NCBI GenBank assembly: GCA_023653785.1
Contig: JAMKCH010007161.1
Span: forward strand, 1-64,000
Source of the DNA: Ophioderma brevispina
Taxonomy: Eukaryota > Echinodermata > Ophiuroidea > Amphilepidida > Ophiodermatidae
Direction: 5' to 3'
Length of the DNA stretch: 64,000 nucleotides
Positions within the stretch are counted from its first letter, which is position 1. Each line of letters starts with the position of its first letter. A program made the position numbers and the translations under genes. Below are positions 33,571 through 43,757 of the stretch, piece after piece. Below the pieces are notes generated by a model. It ran no database searches, was not told the DNA's origin, and saw nothing but the letters and a program-made list of their open reading frames with translations.

Positions 33571-34434
33571 ACAACGGGTAACGACCTAGGACTACTTTAC
33601 ATTCTACTATTAAGTTCTTAACTAACAGATCAGAAATAGCTTCCTTAACAAAAGTCCGATTATTGATGCCGACGTGTTATTCTCAATATAATCGTAGCTG
33701 TTAGGAGAGTACCGGGATGTTATACCTCCTATCAATTGTTTGAATAATGTCCGCAGAGCTCCATAGTCCTCCAATTCCAGGGGCTTTCATCGCCACGTAT
33801 CATCGCCCTCGATTTACCGCTGGGTTCCGTAATCAAAAAAGTTATCCAAATTAAATCAGAATCTAATCACGCGATGAGCCTCCGATTCTTTGAACACTCA
33901 AGTCCAAAGGTCTCATCCTTTCTGAAATAGGCTTGCTCCCTTGTTGGACAATTGGAAAAACTGTCGTGATCCATGCTCCGTGAATCTGTATAAACATCTA
34001 CTAAATAAGAATGATCGACTACATGTTATAAACCCATGATTCAAATTGGCGCTCCCGCCTTTGTAAAACACTAGCCCCTTTATTCAATCAATAGTATTCA
34101 CATACCACCAGGACAATTGCCATAGCCATGCTCAGAGTATCCACACAAGATACGATCCACCCTACGAGGTATTCACTAACGCATCCGATACATACACCAA
34201 ACCAAATTCACTACTGCCAGTAAATAAAAGAAAAAAAACAACCAATCACACAACAAATCTTACCTCCTTCTGGTTTCTATTGACTGCTTGCTCTTGGAGT
34301 GGATTTAAAGGCTGTAATTGCTGCGCCCAAGTGCCCCCCCGCATTTTTCCTCCGCAAAGCGAAACAGTAGTCCTATAGTGTGGACTGGTATTGGTATGCG
34401 GCTAACGAGCGGCCTGTTGCGAGTATCTACCCAG

Positions 34435-34713
34435 CTAGGATACGGCGGCGAAATTTACGACTATCTGATTAGGTAATCTCGCTGGCGCTCTCCGTACGGT
34501 GCGCTCTGCGCCCTTGCTGGGACTTAGACTTGGGTTTAGCTTGCGCAGCTGCGGATTTGATAGCATGCTTATGCGTTTTTCATCATCGCTGTTGATCAGC
34601 CAAGTTCTCTGATTCTCTGCTCTACTACCTTCCAGCTGAGCTTCCGACTTATCGGCCAACTTAATGTGCTTGTTCCTAGTGTTAAATTCTGAGATGACCG
34701 GAGACTTCCGCAC
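34435..34713 (-). pseudogene. DIRS ORF1 (gag-like) remnant
   Basis: A 92-codon frame with IKLADKSEAQLEGSRAENQR and then SDDEKRI reads like the charged ORF1 of DIRS elements, where a KLADKSE block is followed by an acidic DDEKRI block. It lies upstream of the RT on the same strand. The frame is fragmentary, and related charged peptides continue in other frames to about 34990. Confidence 0.6.
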
Positions 34714-35183
34714 GTAGCAGCCTGCGAATCACCCTTTTGGATCTTCTAATAGCTTTCTCATCTCTCTTGTTGCTCACATTACTCGATTTGATCTTTTGCC
34801 TTTAAATTTAAGGTCTACCCTTGTGGTTGCTTCAAAAACCGGTTTCTTGTAGCGGTCCGAACTCATCATATTTCTTTAAATCCGCCAACGGCCTCCTTAT
34901 AATGGACGAAATCCATCTAAGATAATCATGGGAATATTCTGCTGTGCCGGTACTTCTTCTTCCACTATCCCCTGACCTCCGTCTGACATATTCCAAGAGA
35001 GAGGAATTAAAGAACTAAACCAAGCTAAGATCTGCTAAGGAACGTAGGCTCTAGCTTGTTTGTCAGTGACGATGTCGAAACTGTCAATGACCAACACCCC
35101 ACATTCCTGCACTAACTTAATTGCCATATTCAGTATGCAAATACAGCCTCAGCCAATAGGAAAATTGACATTCTCTCCCAGGT

Positions 35184-35310
35184 ATCAGCTGAAGTGAATT
35201 ACTGGCATTGCTCTGAAAAACCCACATACCCATTCATCTCAGCCACTTTAGCCTTCCGCTGATATCCTGGGTGTGTAAACTTTTTTGTTAAAATCCTATT
35301 TATGTCCACT
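35184..35310. repeat. Right-hand flanking repeat of the DIRS element
   Basis: 35184-35240 repeats 30227-30286 (GCTCTGAAAAACCCACATAC shared). 35266-35306 repeats 29965-30004 (CTGGGTGTG then TAAACTTTTTTGTTAAAATC). These may be parts of a pre-existing repeat into which the DIRS element inserted, or split terminal repeats of the element itself. Confidence 0.6.
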
Positions 35311-35329
35311 CAGTCTAGGTATGAACCTG

Positions 35330-36957
35330 ACAAAACGCTACAGAAGGGTTTCGTTGCTGTACTTGTTTGTATAACCTCCCGACCGACACAACAACAAGTA
35401 GAAAAAAGGAAGCATGGCAAGACATCTAATTTGCTAAACCTAGGTGCCATTTTGTGCCTATATTCTTTTGGTTTTATTACAATATTGGAAGGGACGACCC
35501 GATTAATAATAAAGTTTTTTCATCTTGATGAATGGTCTCACCTCTAACCCCATCTTATTAGTTTTGATCTGTGATCTTTTCAACTGTTTTTATGTAGATC
35601 TAAAATCTGATTTTATTACCCTATATGTGTACAATTAATATCGGTCGAGACCAAAACGGGGGGACATTGTCGCTATAACTTCCAAACCAAATATCCTTTA
35701 AGCCCTAGATTTCACTGGGTAATGAGAAAATAGTAGCTTCTTCAAATACCAAAATTGACCGCTCCGGTAAAATCTTGGACTAATGGGAACGATCTATTAC
35801 GACCATGCCACGGCCCTTTAACGCTTGAGTCTTTTCTTGCTGTCCAACATAGGCCCCGAGGTACTTAAAGGTTTAAAAACCTTTTTGAGTTTGGGTTATG
35901 ATTCTCTGCCTCATTGACGGTCAATGTATTCCATTTCCGCTCTTGGCATTTTAGATGTCGTCTGACTTATCTGCAGCATTCTCAAAGATGCTTTGAAGTA
36001 GATGTGTGCAGCCGATATCACACCCTTTTTATAGCGGGCGTAGTAAAGGGTCTGTGAGATGCTGACTTTGGTGATGTCTAATGCTTTATGCTGCTGTCCT
36101 ACTATTACCCAGCTTTACCAAATTACTTAACCCCTGTTTAAATGTTTCACATAGAGTTACCATGACCCCCCATTTTCTTTCCTGTATCCACTTTTACACA
36201 CAATTTTGCAAAATTATCCACTTTTTTTAAGATTGACACCAACTTCAAATAGAAGGGGCGCGATCCCTACGTGCACATTTTTAAAACATATTTATAATTT
36301 TCTGCAGCAATTTTATAATTCCATGGCGTTGAACTCTGAAAAAGAGCATTTCCTATTTAATTTCAGGTGTTAACATCATTGGCCCCGTTAAAGTTTCATA
36401 CTGGAATGACCCAATTTTTATTCCGCTTGTGTACCGAATGACCCGTAGTTTTGGGTACATTTATCTGAATGACCTAGAAAGGACCCTATTTTTCACCTGC
36501 CGAGCACTCTACCGTCACTTTCTTCGTCATATGGAGGCCCCCGGCACTATTGAACCAATTGGTATTTGTTAAATCTCTCCAAATAATTTGCTAAATAAGA
36601 TCGCCCATCCCGATTGCAGTCTGACAATCATCTAGAATCAAAAGTAATTGTGGCGGAAAATGCGGCCACTCCTTGAATAAGACCATCATTTCCACTTTGA
36701 AATATATCACTTGCAGTGCTACGCACCTTGCGGGCATAGCATGTAAAACAATGTTTCAACACTACCAAAAGTAAAATCTTCCTTAACATGCATTTTTATT
36801 AGCTACATACCTTTGTCAAATATGGGCGTATACTTCCACGTAGATATGCAAATTACCATGTCTTGCCATGCTCCCTTTTTCTAAACCTTTTGATATAGTT
36901 TGTTTGGGGAGATCTGTGACTGTTAGTTACAGCAAGAAAACCTTCTGTAGCCATTTT
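35330..36957. mobile_element. Possible transposon bounded by ~100-bp inverted arms
   Basis: 35335-35430 (GCTACAGAAGGGTTTCGTTG, then GGAAGCATGGCAAGACAT) matches the reverse complement of 36858-36957 (ATGTCTTGCCATGCTCCC, then AAACCTTCTGTAGCC-like), with gaps. The 1.4-kb interior has no long ORF. A part of the flanking repeat resumes at 37068, so this unit appears inserted in that repeat. No transposase was seen. Confidence 0.5.
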
Positions 36958-37130
36958 TTCCCAGTGTACCTTATTTTTCATAGAGTGAGTGGACTATTAG
37001 ACCGTAGACTTATATTACCATTTTGCTACTTACAATGACATGCTAGCATTTGATTTCAACGTATTTGACCTGTTTTCTGTGGATTTAAAATTCCTGCATG
37101 TATTTCAGTGGTGAAAATTGTCAATTTTAG

Positions 37131-37732
37131 ACATTACTTCAAAAAGCAATGTTCTTCTCAAACATTTTGTCAGAAACATGCACACGATGCTTTTGTGTAT
37201 ATCTAATAAATCCTGTCAAGGAAAATATAATACGTGTGCTGAATTGCAAAGGGCCTTCAATTTTTGCAGAAGGTATTGTTGGGTGAAACCCGTGATAGTA
37301 GACTTTCAAAAGGACCTGCGACAACCGTTGTATCACTGGTTAGGCATGCTGAATACCACAGTGTAATCATTGACTTTTAGCAGAGTCTTATGTAACCCCT
37401 TCCTAGTTCTACAGTAACAAATTCTTTTTGTTTTGCCTTCTGGTTAAGGTATTTGTTTGTAAGGCCAGAATAGAATGTTTCCTGTAGAATTTTAAGGTAC
37501 ATATGAACTCATCCAAGTGCTTAACAGAAGAGATGTTTCTCAGCATTTACAGAACAATGGTCCAATGACCTTTCTACAACATCCTTTTTGTAGTCTCGGT
37601 CTATTTTATCAGACTTAGCACACAAGCAATACGTTTGAATAAAATGACAGCCCCTTGCCATTTCAGCATAATATTATTACTTTTTCTTTCTGTTGTCCAT
37701 TATTCATTAGTTTAGTTAAACCAAGTTTTAAA
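37131..37732. other. Non-coding interval
   Basis: Only chance frames (37118-37366 plus, 37139-37336 minus, both under 85 codons). Confidence 0.35.
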
Positions 37733-38110
37733 ATCTGTTTTTTTTGTCCCGCTAACGGTGGCCGGATTCACCGCGCACTCGGCATACGGTGGTGTGAGGA
37801 TTTATTGGAGCAAAGATATTGACGCATAATGCCCTTCCCTGAGCCAATCCCAGTTTTTTGTGGTGGGCCCTAGCCTTTGGTCAACCACGGCCACCATGCA
37901 AGGCAGCATATGCTGAATGGCTGCCATTAGCTCGCCAGTGCTGATAGTCCCCCTTGTTTAGATCTTCCTTTAGTCGCGCAGGGCAACCAGCTACCCTCCT
38001 CATCAGATTTCCTTAGAATCCCGATGGGGTGACGGTTTAGTTGCCGACAACTTGGCCCTGGGACAGGTAGTACTGGTTACCAGAATACAAGTAGCAGACC
38101 CTCAAAGGAA
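37733..38110 (-). repeat. Repeat sharing the 3' end of the LINE at 16598-17430
   Basis: TTTTGTCCCGCTAACGGTGGCCGGATTCACC on the plus strand (given here in two parts: TTTTGTCCCGC and GGTGGCCGGATTCACC) matches 16640-16672. On the minus strand both encode a VNPAT peptide. The remaining body (37790-38110) differs from that LINE, so it may be another LINE family or a SINE that borrows the LINE tail. Confidence 0.5.
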
Positions 38111-38249
38111 ACCTGACCTGACCATTGATCATACAAAAGAATCTGTGTATATTTCTGACAAAATAGTTTGAGATGAACATTGCCTTCTGAAGTAATGTCT
38201 AAAAATATCCCATTGACTTAACATCAGCTGTTATGTCGCTCGAAGTCAC

Positions 38250-38555
38250 ATGTGGACAGTACCTTGCAAATGCAAATGGTGCGCCCGCAGGCGGAGTGCC
38301 CATCTCTCTGTCATTGGCGTTTGGGCCAGACTACCTCATATAATGTTGCTGTGGGGGGTTCGCCACTCCTCCTGCATAGCGAGTCTGTTTTTGCATTCCC
38401 AGCATATGCCGGTACCCATTTATACTCCTGGGTGGAGAGAGGAAAGCGAGGTAAAGTGCCTTGCCCAAGTGCACAACACATTGGCGACAGCGGGGCTTGA
38501 ACCCACAACCTTATGCTTATGAGGCGAGCGCTGATCCACTGCACCACATGTGCCC
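38250..38555 (-). mobile_element. tRNA-derived SINE with GTGCCTTGCCCAAG motif
   Basis: On the minus strand the head has A box TGGTGCAGTGGATCAGCGC and B box GGGTTCAAGCCCC. A body follows whose plus strand reads GTAAAGTGCCTTGCCCAAG and CATTTATACTCCTGGGTGGA. I recall this body as widespread in marine deuterostome repeats, but that was not checked. The 90- and 94-codon frames here are by-products; the peptide GLEPTT is the usual trace of a translated B box. Confidence 0.75.
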
Positions 38556-38712
38556 TTACTATTCTCAATTGTTTCAGTGAGAAGATATACCTCATAATGG
38601 GACATCTCTAAATTGTACAGGAGTGAAAGAAACTTGGTGGGAGATATTGCCACACTGTTAGAAGTGTACATTTTTTACAGTCGGTTTTTAAGCAGTAACT
38701 CGGTTTCCTCGC

Positions 38713-38915
38713 AGAAGTGGGGCTACCTCGAAGCAGATCAGGAGACTACCTGTGGTTGTGGAACAGCACCACAGACAATGGAATATCTCTTGGTCTGCCC
38801 ACTGTTGGAGCAACAATGTACAAACAAAGAACCTTGCGGAATTCATTGAAGCAGCCAAGCATTGTACCCATTTCTGGCTGGATCATATTTGAGAACCACT
38901 GTGTTAGGATATGAT
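38713..38915 (+). pseudogene. LINE reverse-transcriptase C-terminal fragment
   Basis: WGYLEADQETTCGCGTAPQT leads into MEYLLVCPLL, the CxCG...QTxxHLLxCPLL block at the C-terminus of several non-LTR polyproteins. In the next frame follows DLAEFIEAAKHCTHFWLDHI-like sequence, so there is a frameshift near 38820. The piece starts right after a pyrimidine tract and CAG at 38712, which is probably coincidence. Truncated on both sides. Confidence 0.65.
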
Positions 38916-39654
38916 TAGAAGAAGATGCAGCAACTGCGTCTGTAAATGAGAAAATACAGACATTGCCGTAAAATGAAACCTCATTCATAATGAATTAGTC
39001 AGGTTGTCTGATAGAGAACGAAAACAAAACAAAAATAACAATAGTTCACACCTTTCAAATTACAATCGCTTAATAGTATATTCTGGAATTAAAAACGTGT
39101 CCTTTCATGTTTTCGTATGGTATTTGTTTATTAGAGTTCGTCTTTATTTTATTCTATAAGTGCATCTTTATTAATATAGTCATGCTGATGTTGTTTATAA
39201 TATAACAGCGAGTTAAACCAGGCGAGAAGTCGCCTAAAAGAAACCTATTTTGAAGTAGTTTCTTTTTTAAGGAGAAAAAAGCTATTGAAGAACACGCAAT
39301 AAAAATGAATGTATCCGACACTTACATGCAAGACATTTTAAGACTGCAATTGAGCCGTCAAGATTAGTTAGCTCCACTTTCTGTCAATTCTGGAACACCT
39401 TTTACCATGTTTATTTTAAAAGAAATGAACTGCAATCTTATTGTTAGTGAAGTAAATCGTTACCAGAAGTAGAAGCAAATGTAAATACACGTAAGTCTCG
39501 ATTGCGACTGCAAGATGATTATGATGTATTTATACTCAAAACAAACAACTTGATAATTTTACAGCATCATGCAGATATCACCAAAGCTAAGCTATATCAC
39601 TTATTATCCGCTTATTAAGCCAACAGAAGTACTGTAAGTAGAAAAGTTTTAGTC
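38916..39654. other. AT-rich non-coding interval
   Basis: No supported gene. It may include 5' sequence of the LINE whose N-terminus follows, but I see no boundary. Confidence 0.3.
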
Positions 39655-39927
39655 TTGCCGGTGGAAAGCAACGAAGTTAGTGCTCTATATGGATATGCAT
39701 TTCATGTATTTTTCCCAAGAAAGGAATATGTGAAACTTCTGACAACAAATGGTAATAATCTCACATGGATCCACGCCCTTTTATTAACTCTGGGTGGTGA
39801 CATAAATCCTAACCCTGGACCACCTCAATTAACCTCAAATTCATCAACTTCTAACGAGAGTGCACCTTGTGGTGTATGCTCACAGGAGGTAGGCTATGCA
39901 CCAGACCGTGGTATACGTAAAAGATAA
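39655..39927 (+). pseudogene. LINE N-terminal fragment with 2A-like motif and start of a zinc finger
   Basis: The frame reads IHALLLTLGGDINPNPGP (motif GDINPNPGP at 39796-39822) and then a Ser/Asn-rich linker and PCGVCSQEV. The canonical 2A box is D-V/I-E-x-N-P-G-P; here Glu is Asn, but the NPGP is intact. 2A-like peptides that cause ribosome skipping are known at the N-terminus of APE-type non-LTR retrotransposons, usually before a CxxC finger, as here. There is no ATG before the motif (the frame opens at a TTG), and it ends just after the finger begins, so it is a fragment. Confidence 0.7.
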
Positions 39928-39947
39928 TGGCCGTGTTTTAGGACATT

Positions 39948-40053
39948 CGTGGAAAATAAAATACGGCTGAGGCTAAGCCGAGTCTGTGGGGTCGCGGCGG
40001 CGGACGGCTCGGGAGCGGGGAGGCCCGGCGCCCACTGTCTTTCATTTTCCACG
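39948..40053. mobile_element. 106-bp GC-rich insert with short inverted ends
   Basis: CGTGGAAAAT at 39948-39957 is complementary to ATTTTCCACG at 40044-40053, and pairing extends weakly inwards. The interior is very GC-rich (for example CGCGGCGGCGGACGGCTCGG) in otherwise AT-rich DNA. It lies right after the LINE fragment's last codons. No ORF or target duplication seen. Confidence 0.45.
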
Positions 40054-40260
40054 AGTATTGTGTGTAGAATTGGGGTCGTTTTGGGATACTTTAAAACCTG
40101 TCCCCTGAATTGCATGACTAAATGCATCGTTACCCTTGGGAGGATATAGTTCAAACCCAGTGTTACTTCTGGCTCACTCTGTCCATGTAGTGGTGGAATA
40201 AGAGCCTCGGAATTGCCTACAATGTACTCTATCGTGCAATTATTTCTAGGCTACAATAAC

Positions 40261-40580
40261 CCATGCATAAACTTGCCGGTGAAACAGAGAATACAACAAT
40301 TTGAATACATTGATTTGACCGAAACTGGGATTTATATAATGGAATATTTACTTCTCCTGTCTCAACGCCGTTGTGATTTTATTTACAAGTTAAACTCCAT
40401 GAACTTGCCAGTGAAACTCGAAATACGATAATGACATTGATTTGTCCGAAACTGGGATCAAAGATGATGAAAAAATTCTCCAATTCTACGCCCGCCTGTA
40501 TACATGTAAGCCATTGTCTTGGATCATGCTAAAGCTATAGGAGACTCAAACACTGCATCAGAAATTCAACCAACCAATCA
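40261..40580 (+). pseudogene. Tandem pair with possible transposase-type helix region
   Basis: 40261-40331 and 40396-40458 are near copies (AACTTGCC.GTGAAAC, ATTGATTTG.CCGAAACTGGG). In the second copy a plus-strand frame reads DIDLSETGIKDDEKILQFYA. This resembles the N-terminal helical segment (KDDEKIKFYTGL type) found before the DDE nuclease in some Harbinger/THAP-linked transposases. That is a weak match from memory, with no DDE residues visible, and the frame breaks soon after. Confidence 0.3.
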
Positions 40581-41851
40581 GGAGAGTTTGCGGATTTATT
40601 TAACGATTCAGTTTTGATGAACAGCGAGTAAGCAATGAAATACCGAAAACACAAAAGATAAACGTGAAAAGTTGGAAGCTGGAAAAAATATAACCTCCCT
40701 ACTGATATACTGATAATATGCCTTAAACGGAGACGAATGTTAAAAAGGTAAGTCTATCAATTCATAACACTTGTGTGAGATTCACGTGCGAAAGTTCCAT
40801 CAGTAAATATTGTGCAGCGATAGTCTCTTACTATTCACGCTGTAAAAAGCATTTTTTATACACTACTTAAAACCACTCAATGTTAAACGTCACACACTGA
40901 AGGGATATGGCGTGCCATTTAGGCATAATGGTTAGAACATACACATTCAATTTCAAAAAGAACGATTTTAAAAGTCGGGCGATGCCATTTACGCTAGGGG
41001 GAATGGAGGATTTGAGGGAGATAAGGAACCAAAATGTAAGCAAGAGGGGAGTATGAAATATTCATCAGAGAGTGAAGGAGGAGCATGGACTTTTTTGGTA
41101 AAATCACCTAATATCAGGAATAAGTGAATTTTTAAAAGAAAGCGCAAGGGAAAACGCGATTTTTTTTAGGCCGAAAAAAATGAAAATCCTTCATTGCCCC
41201 TCCCCCGCATAAATATTGGACCGCTCCCTAAATACCACGAGTTTTAGATTTAAACTTTACTATTAATACGTGTGGTGTTGATAACTGATTAACTAAAAAC
41301 GTGTTTTTAAAACGTGTAACGAATCCATAAAAAGTTGATTGACAGTGGTAGTTTCCCACTGTTTATCTCGGAAGGAATGCTTGCACTGAGCATGATTCCA
41401 CTTCGTGATTTAAACATGCGTTTACTCTACATATTAAACGAGACCTTCAAGATGTAATAAGTAAAATGTCTATAAACGTTAACATTAAACTCAAGATCAA
41501 ACTCAAAACGGGAATTGTTGGGTGAGCAGCCTTAGGGCCTAATTAAAAAAAATACAAACAAACATAAAGCTGTACACAACCCAAAACAAATATAAAATAT
41601 AAAAAAGATGCATACGAAATAAATATTGACTTAGTATTAGGTGTTAACGTAATACGTACTAAACGACAGCAAATACAATACAAAAATAAAAGCGGAAAAA
41701 CAAACACAAAAGAAAAAATAGTCCCCACTCTGGCTTTTACGCCCAAATGTCAATTTAAATGCATTTGATTCACGCCCTTTTATGTGTAAATTTGACTAAG
41801 ATTATGTATAGGTTTAATGGTGATTTTCTTATGAGTGTAATTAAAGTAACC
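40581..41851. other. AT-rich non-coding interval
   Basis: No gene or repeat recognised. A chance 67-codon minus-strand frame is at 41543-41746. Confidence 0.35.
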
Positions 41852-42264
41852 AATTAAAGGTGTTGGCATTATGTTTTGGTTTAAGAGGACGCGCAAGCCG
41901 ACATTAATAAACTCGGAGATGAGCATTGAGCAAGCGTGCATTCGTTTTAGCGTCGCAAAAATTAGGAGCGATTTTTTCACCTCCTGCGTTAAGCGAATTG
42001 TAAAGCGTTCGTTAAAATCGCGTAGAAACTCTGATGTTGCTCGGACTTGTCTAAGAAGCGTAAAATAAGCGAGACAAAGCATCTCTGGTGATGAAACGGA
42101 GATTCCCTTAAAAAATGGCAATTTTCGACAATTTAGGAAAATAATACGGGTAACCACCAGTTTTTGATTTTGGTATTTTTTTCATGTAAATAAAAAAAAT
42201 AAAAAAAATAAACAATATGTTGAAAATCGGCCATTTCAAATCATGATGCCAACACCTATAATTA
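41852..42264. mobile_element. MITE with 22-bp inverted ends near TTAA
   Basis: AATTAAAGGTGTTGGCATTATG (41852-41873; first 20 bases AATTAAAGGTGTTGGCATTA) matches the complement of 42242-42263 at 20 of 22 positions. TTAA occurs at 41854-41857 and 42262-42265, next to the AGGTG of each end. That resembles the 20267-20617 element. The 370-bp core has no conserved ORF; the overlapping frames 41780-42157 and 41871-42068 are on opposite strands and show no motif. Confidence 0.6.
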
Positions 42265-42388
42265 AGTCATTATTTCGTAATACTTTTACTCTAAATTGAT
42301 TTTCTCTTAAAGCCACCTAAAGCCATGGCATTGTTTTGTTGTTCCATTGTTTTTGTACGAGTGTGGAGTTAGAATACATAACACTATT

Positions 42389-42440
42389 CGTAAATGTACG
42401 AATGGAGACTTTAATAAAAACTCTCCATTCGTAATTTACG
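42389..42440. repeat. 52-bp hairpin
   Basis: CGTAAATGTACGAATGGAGA pairs with TCTCCATTCGTAATTTACG across an A/T loop, with one unpaired base. Could be a foldback remnant. Confidence 0.65.
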
Positions 42441-42764
42441 ACGGGATGTTATTGTTCTAAACTCTACATTGCTGCCAAAATAATGGAGCGACAAAAACAA
42501 TGCCGTGGCGTCATGGGTGTGCGTGAAAATGGATACTGTGAATATGGTATCTACCAATGGTATAGGCTTGAGCCATGCTATTATGACATTTTGGGTGACT
42601 GCAGCTTATCCTGGATTTGCCTAGGATGTGGTATGCCACATTTTCTGCTTTTATTTGGCTATAGGGGGATTACAAGTTGATGAAAACTATGAATTTTTTG
42701 AAAAATTGTCAAAATTACAATAATTTATTCCAGTTTGTACAAAACAATTAAGGAGAGAATTTAC

Positions 42765-42897
42765 TCCAAGTATGATGGCTGATGAAGCAGGACCTGACAT
42801 ACGTTTGGTTCCAATTTTGGTAACACAAATTCTCACACCGTAGAAGAGAATTGGGTCTCCTTCAAAACCATTTGACAAGTCTAGAATAAACACATAC
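42765..42897 (-). CDS. Candidate internal exon of an unidentified host gene
   Basis: On the minus strand TTGTTGCTTTTTCTTTTAG, a near-ideal splice acceptor, precedes GTATGTG at 42897. The frame then stays open as YVFILDLSNGFEGDPILFYG and ICVTKIGTKRMSGPASSAII. A possible donor (TTGGA|GTAAAT) follows residue 44 (GT at 42763-42764), giving a 133-nt exon. If unspliced, the frame runs on to a stop at 42687-42689. The peptide has normal, non-repetitive composition and no transposon signature. I do not recognise the family. No partner exons were found nearby. Confidence 0.4.
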
Positions 42898-43197
42898 CTA
42901 AAAGAAAAAGCAACAATTAGACACAACCTTCCTTGGTTTAAATTCTAGCCCAACTAAGCAAAGGAAGTTGACAAAGACTGTATAAACAACAAAACAATCT
43001 AATCAACCAGTGATGAAGCAAACTCAAAAAAATTCAGATCAGAGTACAAAAAGGAAACTGCGCTCAGATCGGAGGAAAAATTACATCCCTGAAACTAGTC
43101 TGATAACCTGCAAATAATTCCAAATTCTTTTGGAAAAATTGTGGAAGTCCAAAAGGGAGGATAATACAGGTATCCCACCCTGAAATATCCGATTGAC

Positions 43198-43596
43198 TTG
43201 ACCAGATGCTACTCAAAGAAAGCGGACTTATTGAACAGCTATTTCAAATCTGTGTATACAAAAGAGGACACCATCAATATTCCGGAGCCTGGAGGATCTA
43301 AAGTTGAAAGTATAGCGCCACTAAATATCCATGTAAATGGAGTCCAGAAGCTGTTAGAGGATTTAAACACTCACAAGGCTGCTGGCCCAGACCGGATACC
43401 ATCAAGGATATTAAAAGAATGTGCAGTTGAACTGGCACCTATTTTAATAGCTATTTCAAACAATCCCTTGAAACTGGTGACTTGCCTCAAGACTGGCTCA
43501 TATCACATATTACACCAATATTTAAAAAGGGGGAGCGCAGTTTGCACCTCAAATTATAGACCTATATCCCTTACATCAATTTGCTGTAAGACATAG
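43198..43596 (+). pseudogene. LINE reverse transcriptase, N-terminal part
   Basis: Reads KADLLNSYFKSVYTKED, then HKAAGPDRIPSRILKECAVE, then SNYRPISLTSICCK, all hallmark blocks of CR1/L2/Jockey-type RT domains 1-2. The frame opens at a TTG and ends at an in-frame stop (43594-43596) where intact elements read on into EHI. The following EHILASHIMKHFDKHH and EAQHGFRKKRGCDTH (43597-43700) continue in the same frame. A middle segment (around 43500) is frameshifted. Confidence 0.8.
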
Positions 43597-43757
43597 GAAC
43601 ATATTCTTGCTAGTCACATTATGAAACACTTTGACAAGCATCATGTCCTTACCGAGGCGCAACATGGCTTCCGAAAAAAGAGAGGATGTGATACCCATTT
43701 AGTTAGTTCAAGATTACAACAGATGACATTGCCAAATCAACGGACAAAGGCCGCCAG

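Larger units (their letters stand above)
30290..35183 (-). mobile_element. Decayed DIRS-type (tyrosine-recombinase) retrotransposon
   Basis: Minus-strand translation in several frames gives pieces in DIRS order: gag-like (34435-34713), reverse transcriptase (about 33190-33560), RNase H and downstream region (about 32080-32500), and tyrosine-recombinase end (about 30780-30960). The many frame breaks and stops make it inactive. It is about 4.9 kb, normal for the group. A ~55-60-bp sequence starting CAGCTGAAGTG occurs in direct orientation at both borders (30227-30286 and 35184-35240). DIRS elements lack an integrase and use a tyrosine recombinase, consistent with the 3'-terminal domain here. 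Confidence 0.85.

Noticed and set aside
30290..35183. LTR (Ty3/Gypsy-type) retrotransposon
   Set aside because: There is no protease or integrase. The 3' domain resembles a tyrosine recombinase and the RT blocks are of DIRS type.
38250..38595. Protein-coding frames of 82-94 codons
   Set aside because: They lie inside a tRNA-derived SINE; the GLEPTT peptide is translated B-box sequence.
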